A DNA stretch of 64,000 bases from Streptomyces spinoverrucosus. Its GTDB lineage: Bacteria > Actinomycetota > Actinomycetes > Streptomycetales > Streptomycetaceae. The stretch spans positions 62,001 to 126,000 of the forward strand of contig NZ_BJND01000017.1 in assembly GCF_006539505.1 (NCBI RefSeq), read 5' to 3'. Both the position numbers and the translations under genes were made by a program. The notes under the pieces were generated by a model, which made no database searches, had not been told where the DNA came from, and saw nothing but the letters and a program-made list of their open reading frames with translations. This document shows, piece by piece, positions 54,799-63,792 of this stretch; position 1 is the first letter of the stretch; each line of letters starts with the position of its first letter.

Positions 54799-56370
54799 AT
54801 GTCCTTTCCTCTGCTGACAGCGACGGCGGCGCTCCCGGCGCTCGGGGCGATCGCCACGGCCGCCGTCCCGGCCGCGCAGCGCACCGCCGCCAAGTGGCTG
54901 GCGCTGCTCGTGTCGCTCGCCACGCTCGCCCTCGCCATCACGGTGCTGATCCGCTTCGATCCGGCCGGCGCCCGCTACCAGCTCACCGAATCGCACGCCT
55001 GGATCGCCGACTTCGGCGTCCGCTACGAGCTGGGCGTGGACGGCATCGCGGTGGCACTCATCGCACTCACCGCCCTGCTGATCCCGTTCATCATCCTCGC
55101 GGGCTGGCACGACGCCGACCCGCTGGAGACGGGCAGCAAGCGGTGGCGCCCCACGCAGGGCTTCTTCGCCCTGATCCTGGCCGTCGAGGCGATGGTGATC
55201 CTCTCCTTCGAGGCCACCGACGTCTTCCTCTTCTACATCTTCTTCGAGGCCATGCTCATCCCGATGTACTTCCTCATCGGAGGCTTCGGGGACCGTGCCC
55301 ACGAGCACGGCGAGCAGGTGGCGTCGACTCAACGGTCGTACGCGGCCGTGAAGTTCCTGCTCTACAACCTGGTCGGCGGTCTGATCATGCTGGCCGCGGT
55401 GATCGGCCTCTATGTGGTCGCCGGGAACTTCTCCCTCACCGAGATCGCCGAGGCCCGGGCCAACGGTTCGCTGGAGATGGCGACCAGCACCGAACGCTGG
55501 CTGTTCCTCGGCTTCTTCTTCGCCTTCGCGGTGAAGGCGCCACTGTGGCCGCTGCACACCTGGCTGCCCAACGCCATGCAGGAGTCCACCGCCCCGGTCG
55601 CCGTGCTCATCACGGCGGTCGTGGACAAGGTGGGCACCTTCGCGATGCTCCGCTTCTGCCTCCAGCTGTTCCCGGAGGCGAGCAAGTGGGCGACGCCCGC
55701 CATCCTCGTACTCGCCCTGATCAGCATCGTGTACGGCGCCCTGCTCGCCGTCGGCCAGCGCGACATGAAGCGCCTGATCGCCTACGCGTCGATCTCGCAC
55801 TTCGGCTTCATCATCATGGGCATCTTCGCGATGACCAGCCAGGGCCAGTCCGGCGCGACGCTGTACATGGTCAACCACGGGATCTCGACGGCCGCGCTGA
55901 TGCTGGTGGCCGGCTTCCTGATCTCGCGGCGCGGCTCGCGGCTCATCGCGGACTACGGCGGTGTCCAGAAGGTCGCCCCGGTGCTCGCCGGCACCTTCCT
56001 GGTCGGCGGCCTGGCCACCCTGTCGCTGCCCGGGCTCGCGCCCTTCGTCAGTGAATTCCTGGTCCTGGTCGGCACGTTCGCGCGCTATCCGGTGATCGGC
56101 ATCATCGCCACGTTCGGCATCGTGCTCGCCGCGCTCTACACCCTCGTCCTCTACCAGCGGACGATGACGGGCCCGGTGAAGCCGGAGATTTCCGCGATGC
56201 CCGACCTCAGAGTGCGTGAACTGGTGGTCGTCGCCCCGCTGGTCGCGTTGCTGATCTTCCTGGGCGTCTACCCGAAGCCCGTCACGGACATCGTCAACCC
56301 GGCGGTGAAGCAGACCATGTCCGACGTACAGAAGCAGGATCCCCGGCCCGAGGTGGAGGCGGCCAAGTGA
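54799..56370 (+). CDS. nuoM: NADH-quinone oxidoreductase subunit M (antiporter-like)
   Basis: A 523-residue antiporter-like subunit with about 14 spans: FYIFFEAMLIPMYFLIGGFG carries the Glu of the first half-channel, and KAPLWPLHTWLPNAMQESTAPVAVLITAVVDKVG the Lys pair. ATG five bases after nuoL. The last four bases overlap the GTG of nuoN. Confidence 0.96.
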   Translation: MSFPLLTATAALPALGAIATAAVPAAQRTAAKWLALLVSLATLALAITVLIRFDPAGARYQLTESHAWIADFGVRYELGVDGIAVALIALTALLIPFIILAGWHDADPLETGSKRWRPTQGFFALILAVEAMVILSFEATDVFLFYIFFEAMLIPMYFLIGGFGDRAHEHGEQVASTQRSYAAVKFLLYNLVGGLIMLAAVIGLYVVAGNFSLTEIAEARANGSLEMATSTERWLFLGFFFAFAVKAPLWPLHTWLPNAMQESTAPVAVLITAVVDKVGTFAMLRFCLQLFPEASKWATPAILVLALISIVYGALLAVGQRDMKRLIAYASISHFGFIIMGIFAMTSQGQSGATLYMVNHGISTAALMLVAGFLISRRGSRLIADYGGVQKVAPVLAGTFLVGGLATLSLPGLAPFVSEFLVLVGTFARYPVIGIIATFGIVLAALYTLVLYQRTMTGPVKPEISAMPDLRVRELVVVAPLVALLIFLGVYPKPVTDIVNPAVKQTMSDVQKQDPRPEVEAAK

Positions 56371-58016
56371 GCGCAACAGCCGTCCACAGCCTGTGGACAA
56401 CAGCGGCCGAGCCCATCGGCAAGATCGACGCGCCGAAGATCGAGTACGCCCAGCTGTCGCCCATGCTGATCGTGCTCGGCGCGGCGATCCTCGGGGTGCT
56501 GGTCGAGGCGTTCGTACCGCGCAAGTCGCGTTACTACGCGCAGATGTTCGTGTCCGCGGTGGGGCTGACCGCCGGTTTCGCCGCGGTCGTCGCCCTCGCG
56601 GCGGACGGATACGGCACCACGAAGGCGCAGATCGCGGCGATGGGCGCGATCGCGGTCGACGGACCGGCCCTGTTCCTGCAGGGCACGATCCTGCTGTCCG
56701 GGCTTGTCGCCCTGTTCACCTTCGCCGAGCGGCGGCTCGATCCGGCCGCGCACGGCAACCGGGTGGACTCCTTCGCCGCGCAGGCGGCGTCGGTGCCCGG
56801 CAGCGACAGCGAGAAGGCCGCGGTCAAGGCCGGTTTCACCACCACCGAGGTCTTCCCGCTGCTGCTCTTCGCGGTCTCCGGCATGCTGCTCTTCCCCGCG
56901 GCCAACGATCTGCTGACGCTGTTCGTGGCCCTGGAGGTCTTCTCGCTGCCGCTGTACCTGATGTGCGCGCTGGCCCGCCGCAAGCGACTGATGTCGCAGG
57001 AGGCCGCGGTGAAGTACTTCCTGCTCGGCGCGTTCGCCTCGGCGTTCACGCTGTTCGGGATCGCGATGCTGTACGGCTACTCCGGCTCGATGGCGTACGG
57101 CACGATCGCGCAGGTCGTCGACGGCACCATCACCGACATCACCCCGGCCCTGGCGAACACCATGGGCAACGACGTGCTGCTCCTGCTCGGCACGGCGCTG
57201 ATCGTGATGGGGCTGCTGTTCAAGGTGGGCGCTGTCCCGTTCCACATGTGGACGCCGGATGTGTACCAGGGCGCGCCGACGCCGGTGACCGGCTTCATGG
57301 CGGCGGCGACGAAGGTGGCGGCGTTCGGCGCGCTGCTGCGCATTCTGTACGTCGTGCTGCCCGGCCTGCGCTGGGACTGGCGGCCGGTGATGTGGGGTGT
57401 CGCGATCGTCACCATGCTGGGCGGCGCGATCGTCGCGATCACGCAGACCGACATCAAGCGGCTGCTGGCGTACTCGTCGATCGCGCACGCGGGATTCATC
57501 CTCGCGGGTGTCATCGCGACGACGCCGGACGGTGTGTCCTCGGTGCTCTTCTACCTGCTGGCGTACTCGTTCGTGACGATCGGGGCGTTCGCGGTGGTGA
57601 CGCTGGTGCGGGACGCGGGCGGCGAGGCGACGCACCTGTCCAAGTGGGCCGGGCTGGGTCGTAGGTCGCCGCTGGTGGCGGCAGTGTTCGCGGTCTTCCT
57701 CCTCGCCTTCGCCGGCATTCCGCTGACCTCCGGGTTCGCCGGGAAGTTCGCCGTGTTCAAGGCGGCGGCGGAGGGCGGGGCGGTGCCGCTGGTGGTGATC
57801 GGCGTGATCTCGTCGGCGATCGCCGCGTTCTTCTACATCCGGGTGATCGTGCTGATGTTCTTCAGCGAGCCGAAGCCGGAGGGGCCGACGGTGGCGGTGC
57901 CGTCACCACTGACGGTGACGGCGATCGGGGTGGGCGTGGCGGTCACGCTGGTGTTGGGTGTGGCGCCGCAGTACTTCCTGGATCTGGCTGGGAGCGCGGG
58001 GGTGTTCGTGCGCTGA
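56367..58016 (+). CDS. nuoN: NADH-quinone oxidoreductase subunit N (antiporter-like)
   Basis: A 549-residue antiporter-like subunit. Conserved parts are FVALEVFSLPLYLMCALARR, LLFKVGAVPFHMWTPDVYQGAPTPVTGFMAAATKVAAFGALLR and TDIKRLLAYSSIAHAGFILAG. It completes the membrane arm and ends the operon; a strong hairpin begins 18 bases after its stop. GTG start coupled to nuoM. Confidence 0.96.
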   Translation: MSATAVHSLWTTAAEPIGKIDAPKIEYAQLSPMLIVLGAAILGVLVEAFVPRKSRYYAQMFVSAVGLTAGFAAVVALAADGYGTTKAQIAAMGAIAVDGPALFLQGTILLSGLVALFTFAERRLDPAAHGNRVDSFAAQAASVPGSDSEKAAVKAGFTTTEVFPLLLFAVSGMLLFPAANDLLTLFVALEVFSLPLYLMCALARRKRLMSQEAAVKYFLLGAFASAFTLFGIAMLYGYSGSMAYGTIAQVVDGTITDITPALANTMGNDVLLLLGTALIVMGLLFKVGAVPFHMWTPDVYQGAPTPVTGFMAAATKVAAFGALLRILYVVLPGLRWDWRPVMWGVAIVTMLGGAIVAITQTDIKRLLAYSSIAHAGFILAGVIATTPDGVSSVLFYLLAYSFVTIGAFAVVTLVRDAGGEATHLSKWAGLGRRSPLVAAVFAVFLLAFAGIPLTSGFAGKFAVFKAAAEGGAVPLVVIGVISSAIAAFFYIRVIVLMFFSEPKPEGPTVAVPSPLTVTAIGVGVAVTLVLGVAPQYFLDLAGSAGVFVR

Positions 58017-58034
58017 CACAGCGCTCTTTCGACT

Positions 58035-58070
58035 ACGGCCCGGCACCCTGCACGACGGGGGCCGGGCCGT
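58035..58070. terminator. Terminator hairpin after nuoN
   Basis: ACGGCCCGGC (58035-58044) pairs perfectly with GCCGGGCCGT (58061-58070), and CCC/GGG inside the loop extends it. It stands between the nuo operon and the convergent lipoprotein pseudogene, so it can serve both strands. Confidence 0.7.
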
Positions 58071-58078
58071 GGCGGTAC

Positions 58079-58566
58079 TCAGGGTGAGCTGCTCTCGTGG
58101 GGCAAGTGCTGGATCAGCGCCTCCTTGGGCAGGGAGCCGCCAATGACGTCCAGCGTCCACCTGGCTTTCCTCAGGCTGAGAGACTGCAGGCCGTACAGTC
58201 CGGTGCCGTCGGGGTGGGCAGCAGGGCGTGCATGCCGCAGGCACTGAAGGGATCTTCGCCCAGCTCAGAGAAGCGTGGCCGACCGAATCCTCCAGCTTTG
58301 GCTCCGGCCGTGAGGTCTTCCCGCGTCGCCATGCGGCTCGTCGCCGTCCCGTCGGCGCTCGGATGGCTCCCGGCTGCGGTTGTCGTAGCGCTGGGCGTTG
58401 TGGTCGTGGTGGGCCGCGCCTTGGCGCCCTCGCTCTCGCCGCCGCACCCCACCAGCAGCGCGGCTGCCCCTACCGCTGCCACGACGGCACTTGTTGTCGC
58501 CCGAACTCTTTCTCCTCCCCAGAGCCATGGTGCTCCGCAGAGCCATGGCGCTCCGCAGTTTCGCAC
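58079..58566 (-). pseudogene. Small lipoprotein gene broken by a one-base frameshift
   Basis: The first frame (58566 down to 58171) encodes a signal with lipobox LLVGC, a Thr/Ser/Ala linker and the start of a domain (GGFGRPRFSELGEDPFSACGMHALLPTP), then runs into DCTACSLSA and a stop. At the run of four C (58211-58214) a shift by one base gives DGTGLYGLQSLSLRKARW, then TLDVIGGSLPKEALIQHLPHESSSP, stopping at 58079, which reads like genuine protein. So a C has probably been lost from a C5 tract. It may be a true pseudogene or a sequencing error. The intact product would be about 160 residues, function unknown. The 5' end contains two near-identical 18-bp copies around CCATGGCTCTG. Confidence 0.55.
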
Positions 58567-58730
58567 GCTCGCTCGAACGGAGGGGCTGGTTTCGGCTCGG
58601 GCTGATCGGTTGCGATGAGCGGCCTGTGGATAACTCCGTGGCTGTCAGTGTGGGCGCCTATCGTGGACGCAGTGGTCGAGATACGACGTACGGGGGCACG
58701 GCGATGGGTGGGACAGGCGGGGTAGGTGCC

Positions 58731-60680
58731 ATGACGGCGGTGGCCGAGAGTGAGGCGTTGGCAGCGCTCCACAAGGTGTTCGGGTACGAGGCCTTCCGTG
58801 GGGAGCAGGAAGCGGTCATCGAGCATGTGGTGGCCGGTGGAGACGCCGTCGTCCTCATGCCGACCGGTGGCGGCAAGTCGCTCTGCTATCAGATTCCGGC
58901 CCTGGTCAGACCCGGTACGGGCATCGTCGTCTCGCCGCTCATCGCGCTGATGCAGGACCAGGTGGACGCGCTGCGGGCGCTGGGTGTGCGGGCCGGGTTC
59001 ATGAACTCCACGCAGGACTTCGACGAGCGGCGGATGGTGGAGGCCGAGTTCCTCGCCGGTGAGCTGGATCTGCTGTATCTGGCGCCGGAGCGGCTGCGGC
59101 TCGACGCCACGCTGGATCTGCTGTCGCGCGGGAAGATCTCCGTCTTCGCGATCGACGAGGCGCACTGTGTGTCCCAGTGGGGGCACGACTTCCGCCCCGA
59201 CTATCTGACGCTGTCGCTGCTCGGCGAGCGCTGGCCCGACGTGCCGCGGATCGCGCTCACGGCGACGGCCACGCGGGCCACGCACCAGGAGATCACCCAG
59301 CGGCTGAACATGCCGACGGCCCGGCACTTCGTGGCGAGCTTCGACCGGCCCAACATCCAGTACCGGATCGTGCCGAAGGCGGACCCCAAGAAGCAGCTGC
59401 TGAGCTTCCTGCGCGAGGAGCACGCGGGTGACGCGGGGATCGTGTACTGCCTGTCGCGCAAGTCGGTGGAGTCGACGGCCGAGTTCCTGACCCGGAACGG
59501 GATCGAGGCGGTGCCGTACCACGCGGGCCTGGACGCGGGCACGCGCGCGGCGCATCAGTCCCGGTTCCTGCGGGAGGACGGGCTGGTCGTCGTGGCGACC
59601 ATCGCCTTCGGGATGGGCATCGACAAGCCGGACGTGCGGTTCGTGGCCCACCTGGATCTGCCGAAGTCGGTGGAGGGGTACTACCAGGAGACCGGGCGCG
59701 CCGGGCGGGACGGGCTGCCGTCCACGGCCTGGATGGCATACGGCCTCAACGACGTCATACAGCAGCGCAAGCTGATCCAGTCCGGCGAGGGCGACGAGGC
59801 GTTCCGGCGGCGGGCGCAGGCGCACCTGGACGCGATGCTGGCGCTGTGTGAGACGGCCCAGTGCCGCCGGGGTCAGCTCCTCGCCTACTTCGGCCAGGAC
59901 CCGGATCCGGCCGGCTGCGGCAACTGCGACACCTGTCTCACGCCGCCCGAGACCTGGGACGGCACGATCGCGGCGCAGAAGGTGCTGTCGACGGTGGTGC
60001 GGTTGCAGCGGGAGCGGGGACAGAAGTTCGGTGCGGTGCAGATCGTCGACATTCTGCTGGGCAAGCGCACCGGCAAGGTGATCCAGTTCGATCACGACCA
60101 GCTGTCCGTGTTCGGCATCGGTCAGGAACTCGCCGAGGGCGAATGGCGGGGCGTGGTCCGGCAGTTGCTGGCGCAGGGGCTGCTCGCAGTCGAGGGGGAG
60201 TACGGGACGCTGGTGCTGACCGAGGCCAGCGGTGCGGTGCTGCGGCGGGACCGGGAGGTGCCGCTGCGCAAGGAGCCGAAGAAGCCGGTGGGCTCGCGGT
60301 CGGGCTCGTCCTCCTCCGGCCGAGGTGAGCGCAAGCCGAAGGCTGCCGCCGCCGAGCTGTCCGAGGAACTGCTGCCCGCCTTCGAGGCGTTGCGCGCGTG
60401 GCGCGCCGAGCAGGCCCGCGAGCAGGGCGTCCCGGCCTACGTCATCTTCCACGACGCCACGCTGCGGGAGATCGCCACGGTGTGGCCCACGTCGGTGCGG
60501 GAGCTGGGCGGCATCAGCGGGGTGGGGGAGAAGAAGCTGGCGACGTATGGGGAGGGGGTGCTGGCTGTCCTCACGTCCCTCGACGCCCCGACAGGCGCGG
60601 AAGCGCGCACGGAGGCGGCCGGATCAGACGACGGCTGGCCCGAGATGGAGGGCGAGCCGGAGCCGGACGACTGGATGTAG
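58731..60680 (+). CDS. recQ: RecQ-family ATP-dependent DNA helicase
   Basis: A 649-residue 3'-5' helicase. Motif I is [15 protein letters not shown], motif [17 protein letters not shown] with the aromatic-rich loop, motif [12 protein letters not shown]. The RecQ zinc site is [17 protein letters not shown], then a winged helix ([31 protein letters not shown]). The C-terminal HRDC domain (about 560-630, [29 protein letters not shown]) follows. Acts in recombination and fork repair. I use ATG 58731; ATG 58704 in the same frame is also possible. The frame is open to 58398 but the extra residues are unlike RecQ. Confidence 0.93.
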   Translation: MTAVAESEALAALHKVFGYEAFRGEQEAVIEHVVAGGDAVVLMPTGGGKSLCYQIPALVRPGTGIVVSPLIALMQDQVDALRALGVRAGFMNSTQDFDERRMVEAEFLAGELDLLYLAPERLRLDATLDLLSRGKISVFAIDEAHCVSQWGHDFRPDYLTLSLLGERWPDVPRIALTATATRATHQEITQRLNMPTARHFVASFDRPNIQYRIVPKADPKKQLLSFLREEHAGDAGIVYCLSRKSVESTAEFLTRNGIEAVPYHAGLDAGTRAAHQSRFLREDGLVVVATIAFGMGIDKPDVRFVAHLDLPKSVEGYYQETGRAGRDGLPSTAWMAYGLNDVIQQRKLIQSGEGDEAFRRRAQAHLDAMLALCETAQCRRGQLLAYFGQDPDPAGCGNCDTCLTPPETWDGTIAAQKVLSTVVRLQRERGQKFGAVQIVDILLGKRTGKVIQFDHDQLSVFGIGQELAEGEWRGVVRQLLAQGLLAVEGEYGTLVLTEASGAVLRRDREVPLRKEPKKPVGSRSGSSSSGRGERKPKAAAAELSEELLPAFEALRAWRAEQAREQGVPAYVIFHDATLREIATVWPTSVRELGGISGVGEKKLATYGEGVLAVLTSLDAPTGAEARTEAAGSDDGWPEMEGEPEPDDWM

Positions 60681-60723
60681 GGAGCCGACCGGCCTCGGCA
60701 CAGGGACAGCCAGCCCCACACAC

Positions 60724-61662
60724 TCACCCGAGGGCTGTCAGCCCCGGCGCGAAGGTGATCAGCAGGGGGAGCAACGGCACCAGAGCCGCCGCCGTCGTCG
60801 TCAAGGCCCGGTGTCTGCGGTCCAGTCGAGCGGGGGGCTCCAAAAGCCGGTCCACGCGTTCGCCCAGGAGGCGGTGACTGGAGGCGCAGGACAGGACGCC
60901 ACGGTGCTGGTTGAGCTCGATCAGGGCCAGCGCCGTGGTCAGGTGGCCGCAGCGCCGGGAGGCCGTGTCGTCGGCGGCGAGTTCGACCAGGCGGTGGGTC
61001 TGGTCGCAGAAGTGGGTGAAGAGGGGAACGCGCGGGAAGCCGGTGGCCAGCGCGGTGGACAGGTGCAGCAGCCAGTCGTGCCGGGCGCGGGCGTGGCCGC
61101 GCTCGTGGGTGAGGACGGCGTCGAGCTGATGGTCGGTGAGGCGGTGCAGCGCGCCGGTGGTGACGATCAGCTGGGGCGGGCTGCCCGGCATCCACCAGGC
61201 GTCGGGGTACTCGTCCTCCAGGACGAGCAGCGGGCCGCGCGCCGCGCCCAGGCCTGCGGGCAGGTCGGGGGCGCGTTCGCGCAGGTGGGCGCGGGCCTGG
61301 CCACGGCGGCGGCGGGCCTCGAACAGCTCGCGGGCGAGCATCGCGGTGGTCCAGGCGGCGCCGCAGGCCAGCAGCAGGGTGAGCGCCACGGCCCACGGCG
61401 GCGCGGCGGACAGGTTGTACGCGGCGGTGACGTGGGGCGGTGCGGGGGCGAAGACCTGGTCACGCACGGTCTGGAAGACGGCCGCCGCGCCGAGGGTGAG
61501 CGCGGTCAGACAGCACAGCAGGACGGTGGCGACCAGGCACTGCCACACCCACAGGCCGACCACGGGCTCCCGTTCGGGCCACGCCGCCCGGACCAGCGCG
61601 CGAGGCATCGGTACGGCGGCCGTCAGGGCGACGGCGCTGAGCAGGAGCAGGCAGACGGTCAT
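60724..61662 (-). CDS. M56-family membrane metallopeptidase (BlaR1/MecR1-like)
   Basis: A 312-residue membrane protein with spans near 1-18, 38-62, 85-110 and 285-305. The zinc motif HERGH is at residues 186-190 followed by ARARHDWLLH, with VELAADDTASRRCG as the third-ligand region. Members resemble the protease part of BlaR1/MecR1 and usually cut a BlaI/MecI-type repressor encoded next door. Here the 184 bases upstream are too short for such a gene and the other neighbour is fumarylacetoacetase, so the partner is missing locally. No penicillin-binding sensor domain is attached. GGAG eight bases before ATG 61662. Confidence 0.83.
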   Translation of the reverse strand: MTVCLLLLSAVALTAAVPMPRALVRAAWPEREPVVGLWVWQCLVATVLLCCLTALTLGAAAVFQTVRDQVFAPAPPHVTAAYNLSAAPPWAVALTLLLACGAAWTTAMLARELFEARRRRGQARAHLRERAPDLPAGLGAARGPLLVLEDEYPDAWWMPGSPPQLIVTTGALHRLTDHQLDAVLTHERGHARARHDWLLHLSTALATGFPRVPLFTHFCDQTHRLVELAADDTASRRCGHLTTALALIELNQHRGVLSCASSHRLLGERVDRLLEPPARLDRRHRALTTTAAALVPLLPLLITFAPGLTALG

Positions 61663-61845
61663 GCCACGGGCTCCGGATCCTGATCGGGAGTGGGCGGCTT
61701 CGGGTTGGTGCGGTGCGGTGCGGGCGGCGGTCGCGCGCCGTACGCGTCACACGTCCCGCGTCACGCATGGCGCACACCGCCGCCGCCAGTATGACGGTGA
61801 TGGGCGCCCGGAGTCAGTGCCCGGACCGTCGCTGTCGCGGAAACC

Positions 61846-63057
61846 TCACCCCGCGACGACCCGCCCACTCACCTCCCCCAGCCCGACCCGGGCCCCGCCC
61901 GCCCCCGGAGCCCAGGCCGTCATCGTCACCACGTCGCCGTCCTCAAGGAACGTCCGCTTGCCGTCGGGGAGTTCGAGGACGTCGCGGCCGTTCCAGGTCA
62001 GCTCCAGGAGAGAGCCGCGTTCGCGCTCGCCGGGGCCGCTGACCGTGCCCGAGCCGTACAGGTCGCCGGTGCGCAGGGAGGCGCCGTTGACGGTCATGTG
62101 GGCGAGTTGCTGGGCGGCCGTCCAGTACATGGTGGAGAAGGGCGGCTCCGAGATGACGTGGCCGTTGAGGGCGACGGAGATCCGGAGGTCGTAGCCGCCG
62201 GGTTCCTCGTCGGTGTCGTCCAGGTACGGCAGCAAGGGGTGCGTCCGCTCCGGCGGGGCCACCCGTGCCTCGTCCAGCGCGTCCAGCGGGGTGATCCACG
62301 CCGAGACCGAGGTGGCGAAGGACTTGCCGAGGAACGGGCCGAGAGGGACGTACTCCCAGGCCTGGATGTCGCGGGCGGACCAGTCGTTGAGGAGGCACAG
62401 GCCGAAGACGTGGTCGCGGAAGCCGGACAGCGGTACGGGCATGCCCATCGCCGACGGGACGCCGACCACGAAGCCGACCTCGGCCTCGATATCCAGGCGG
62501 ACGGACGGGCCGAAGACCGGCGCGGCGTCGGCCGGGGCCTTGCGCTGGCCGCAGGGGCGGACGACGTCCGTGCCGGAGACGACGACCGTGCCCGAGCGGC
62601 CGTGGTAACCGATCGGCAGATGCTTCCAGTTGGGGGTGAGGGAGTCGGCGGCGTCGGGGCGGAAGATCCGGCCGACGTTCCGGGCGTGGTTCTCGGACGC
62701 GTAGAAGTCGACGTAGTCCGCGACCTCGAAGGGCAGGTGCAGGGTCACCGAGGAGAGGGGGTGCATCAGGGACGCGAGGGTCTCGCGGTGGGAGGGCACC
62801 GTGACCCAGGCGGTCAGTGCGCGCCGGACGTCCGACCAGGCGGTGCGGCCCGCGGCGAGCAGCGGGTTCAGGGTCGGGCGGGCCAGCAGTTCGGCGTAAG
62901 GGGAGCCGAGCGCCAGGGCGGCCGCGCCGGCGTCGAGGACGTGGTCGCCGAGGCGGACTCCCACCGTCCGGTCGGCAGAGCCGGCGGGCGAGAACACGCC
63001 GTACGGAAGGTTGTGCGGGCCGAAGGGGTCGCCCTCGGGGACATCGAAGGGGGGCAT
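61846..63057 (-). CDS. fahA: Fumarylacetoacetase
   Basis: A 403-residue enzyme that hydrolyses 4-fumarylacetoacetate to fumarate and acetoacetate, the last step of tyrosine/homogentisate breakdown. Family blocks are DYVDFYASENHARNVGRIFRP, PIGYHGRSGTVVVSGTDVVRPCGQ with metal and catalytic-His region, LDIEAEVGFVVG, LLNDWSARDIQAWEYVPLGPFLGKSF, and DLYGSGTVSGPG. Length matches the eukaryotic and bacterial enzyme. I use ATG 63057; GTG 63072 in frame is possible. Divergent from the AhpD-like gene. Confidence 0.92.
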   Translation of the reverse strand: MPPFDVPEGDPFGPHNLPYGVFSPAGSADRTVGVRLGDHVLDAGAAALALGSPYAELLARPTLNPLLAAGRTAWSDVRRALTAWVTVPSHRETLASLMHPLSSVTLHLPFEVADYVDFYASENHARNVGRIFRPDAADSLTPNWKHLPIGYHGRSGTVVVSGTDVVRPCGQRKAPADAAPVFGPSVRLDIEAEVGFVVGVPSAMGMPVPLSGFRDHVFGLCLLNDWSARDIQAWEYVPLGPFLGKSFATSVSAWITPLDALDEARVAPPERTHPLLPYLDDTDEEPGGYDLRISVALNGHVISEPPFSTMYWTAAQQLAHMTVNGASLRTGDLYGSGTVSGPGERERGSLLELTWNGRDVLELPDGKRTFLEDGDVVTMTAWAPGAGGARVGLGEVSGRVVAG

Positions 63058-63265
63058 GGGGTGCTGCCTCACTTTCGTACGCGGTCCATGCGGTCGCGGA
63101 TCACGTTACGGCTGTGGGCTCCGTCTTGGCAGTGTCTGCAGCGCGCGCAAATGGATCTTGATGTGCTGAATTTTGTCCCGCCGATCCGTCACAACGACCG
63201 CCCCCGATCCGTCAGTGCAGTGAAAGCAAGCATCGCACCGGCCACTGACAACAGGAGGCAGCACC
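63058..63265. promoter_or_regulatory. Divergent region with repeated CCGATCCGTCA
   Basis: CCGATCCGTCA occurs at 63181-63191 and 63204-63214, same orientation, start-to-start distance 23 bases. It lies ahead of the AhpD-like gene, which then has GGAGG before its ATG. The rest should hold the fahA promoter; nothing clear seen. Confidence 0.4.
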
Positions 63266-63727
63266 ATGCAGGCACGGATGACGAACCCGGCGTACGTCCT
63301 CCCGAACGCGATGAAGGGCATCGGCGCTCTCACCCAGGCCATCGGGGAGGGCGGGCTGTCCCAGGAGTTCGCGGAGCTCGTGGCGCTGCGGGTCAGCCAG
63401 ATCAACGGATGCGGCGCGTGCGTGTACGGGCACGTGCACAATCTGCGCAAGGCGGGCGTGAGCGAGGAGCGCATCACGTCGGTCGTCGCCTGGCGGCACG
63501 CGCCCTACTACAGCGACGCCGAGCGCGCCGCGCTGACGCTCGCGGAGAAGATGACGCGGCTCGCCGACCTGTCCGAGGAGCCGGTTCCGGACGCGTTGTG
63601 GGACGAGGTCGCCGACCACTTCGACGAGAAGCAACTGTCGGCGCTGATCCTGACCGTCTCGCTGACGAACCTGTTCAACCGCATCAACACCACGACCAGG
63701 GAGCCTGCCGGCACCACGTGGGGGTGA
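63266..63727 (+). CDS. AhpD/carboxymuconolactone-decarboxylase-family protein
   Basis: A 153-residue all-helical protein of the CMD/AhpD family. The redox motif C-G-A-C with following His (Cys 49, Cys 52, His 56: NGCGACVYGHVHN) indicates an alkylhydroperoxidase-like rather than a decarboxylase member. Such proteins reduce peroxides or act as peroxiredoxin partners. GGAGG about eight bases before ATG 63266 is a strong ribosome-binding site. Stand-alone gene between fahA and the HAD gene. Confidence 0.85.
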   Translation: MQARMTNPAYVLPNAMKGIGALTQAIGEGGLSQEFAELVALRVSQINGCGACVYGHVHNLRKAGVSEERITSVVAWRHAPYYSDAERAALTLAEKMTRLADLSEEPVPDALWDEVADHFDEKQLSALILTVSLTNLFNRINTTTREPAGTTWG

Positions 63728-63792
63728 AAAGCAGACAGGCAGACAGTAGTTGGGGATGAACAGTGTGGGTGCGGTGTCCGTATTCTCTGATC

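Noticed and set aside
58398..58730. RecQ start at 58398
   Set aside because: The added 110 residues are low-complexity and antisense to the lipoprotein gene; RecQ similarity begins after 58731.
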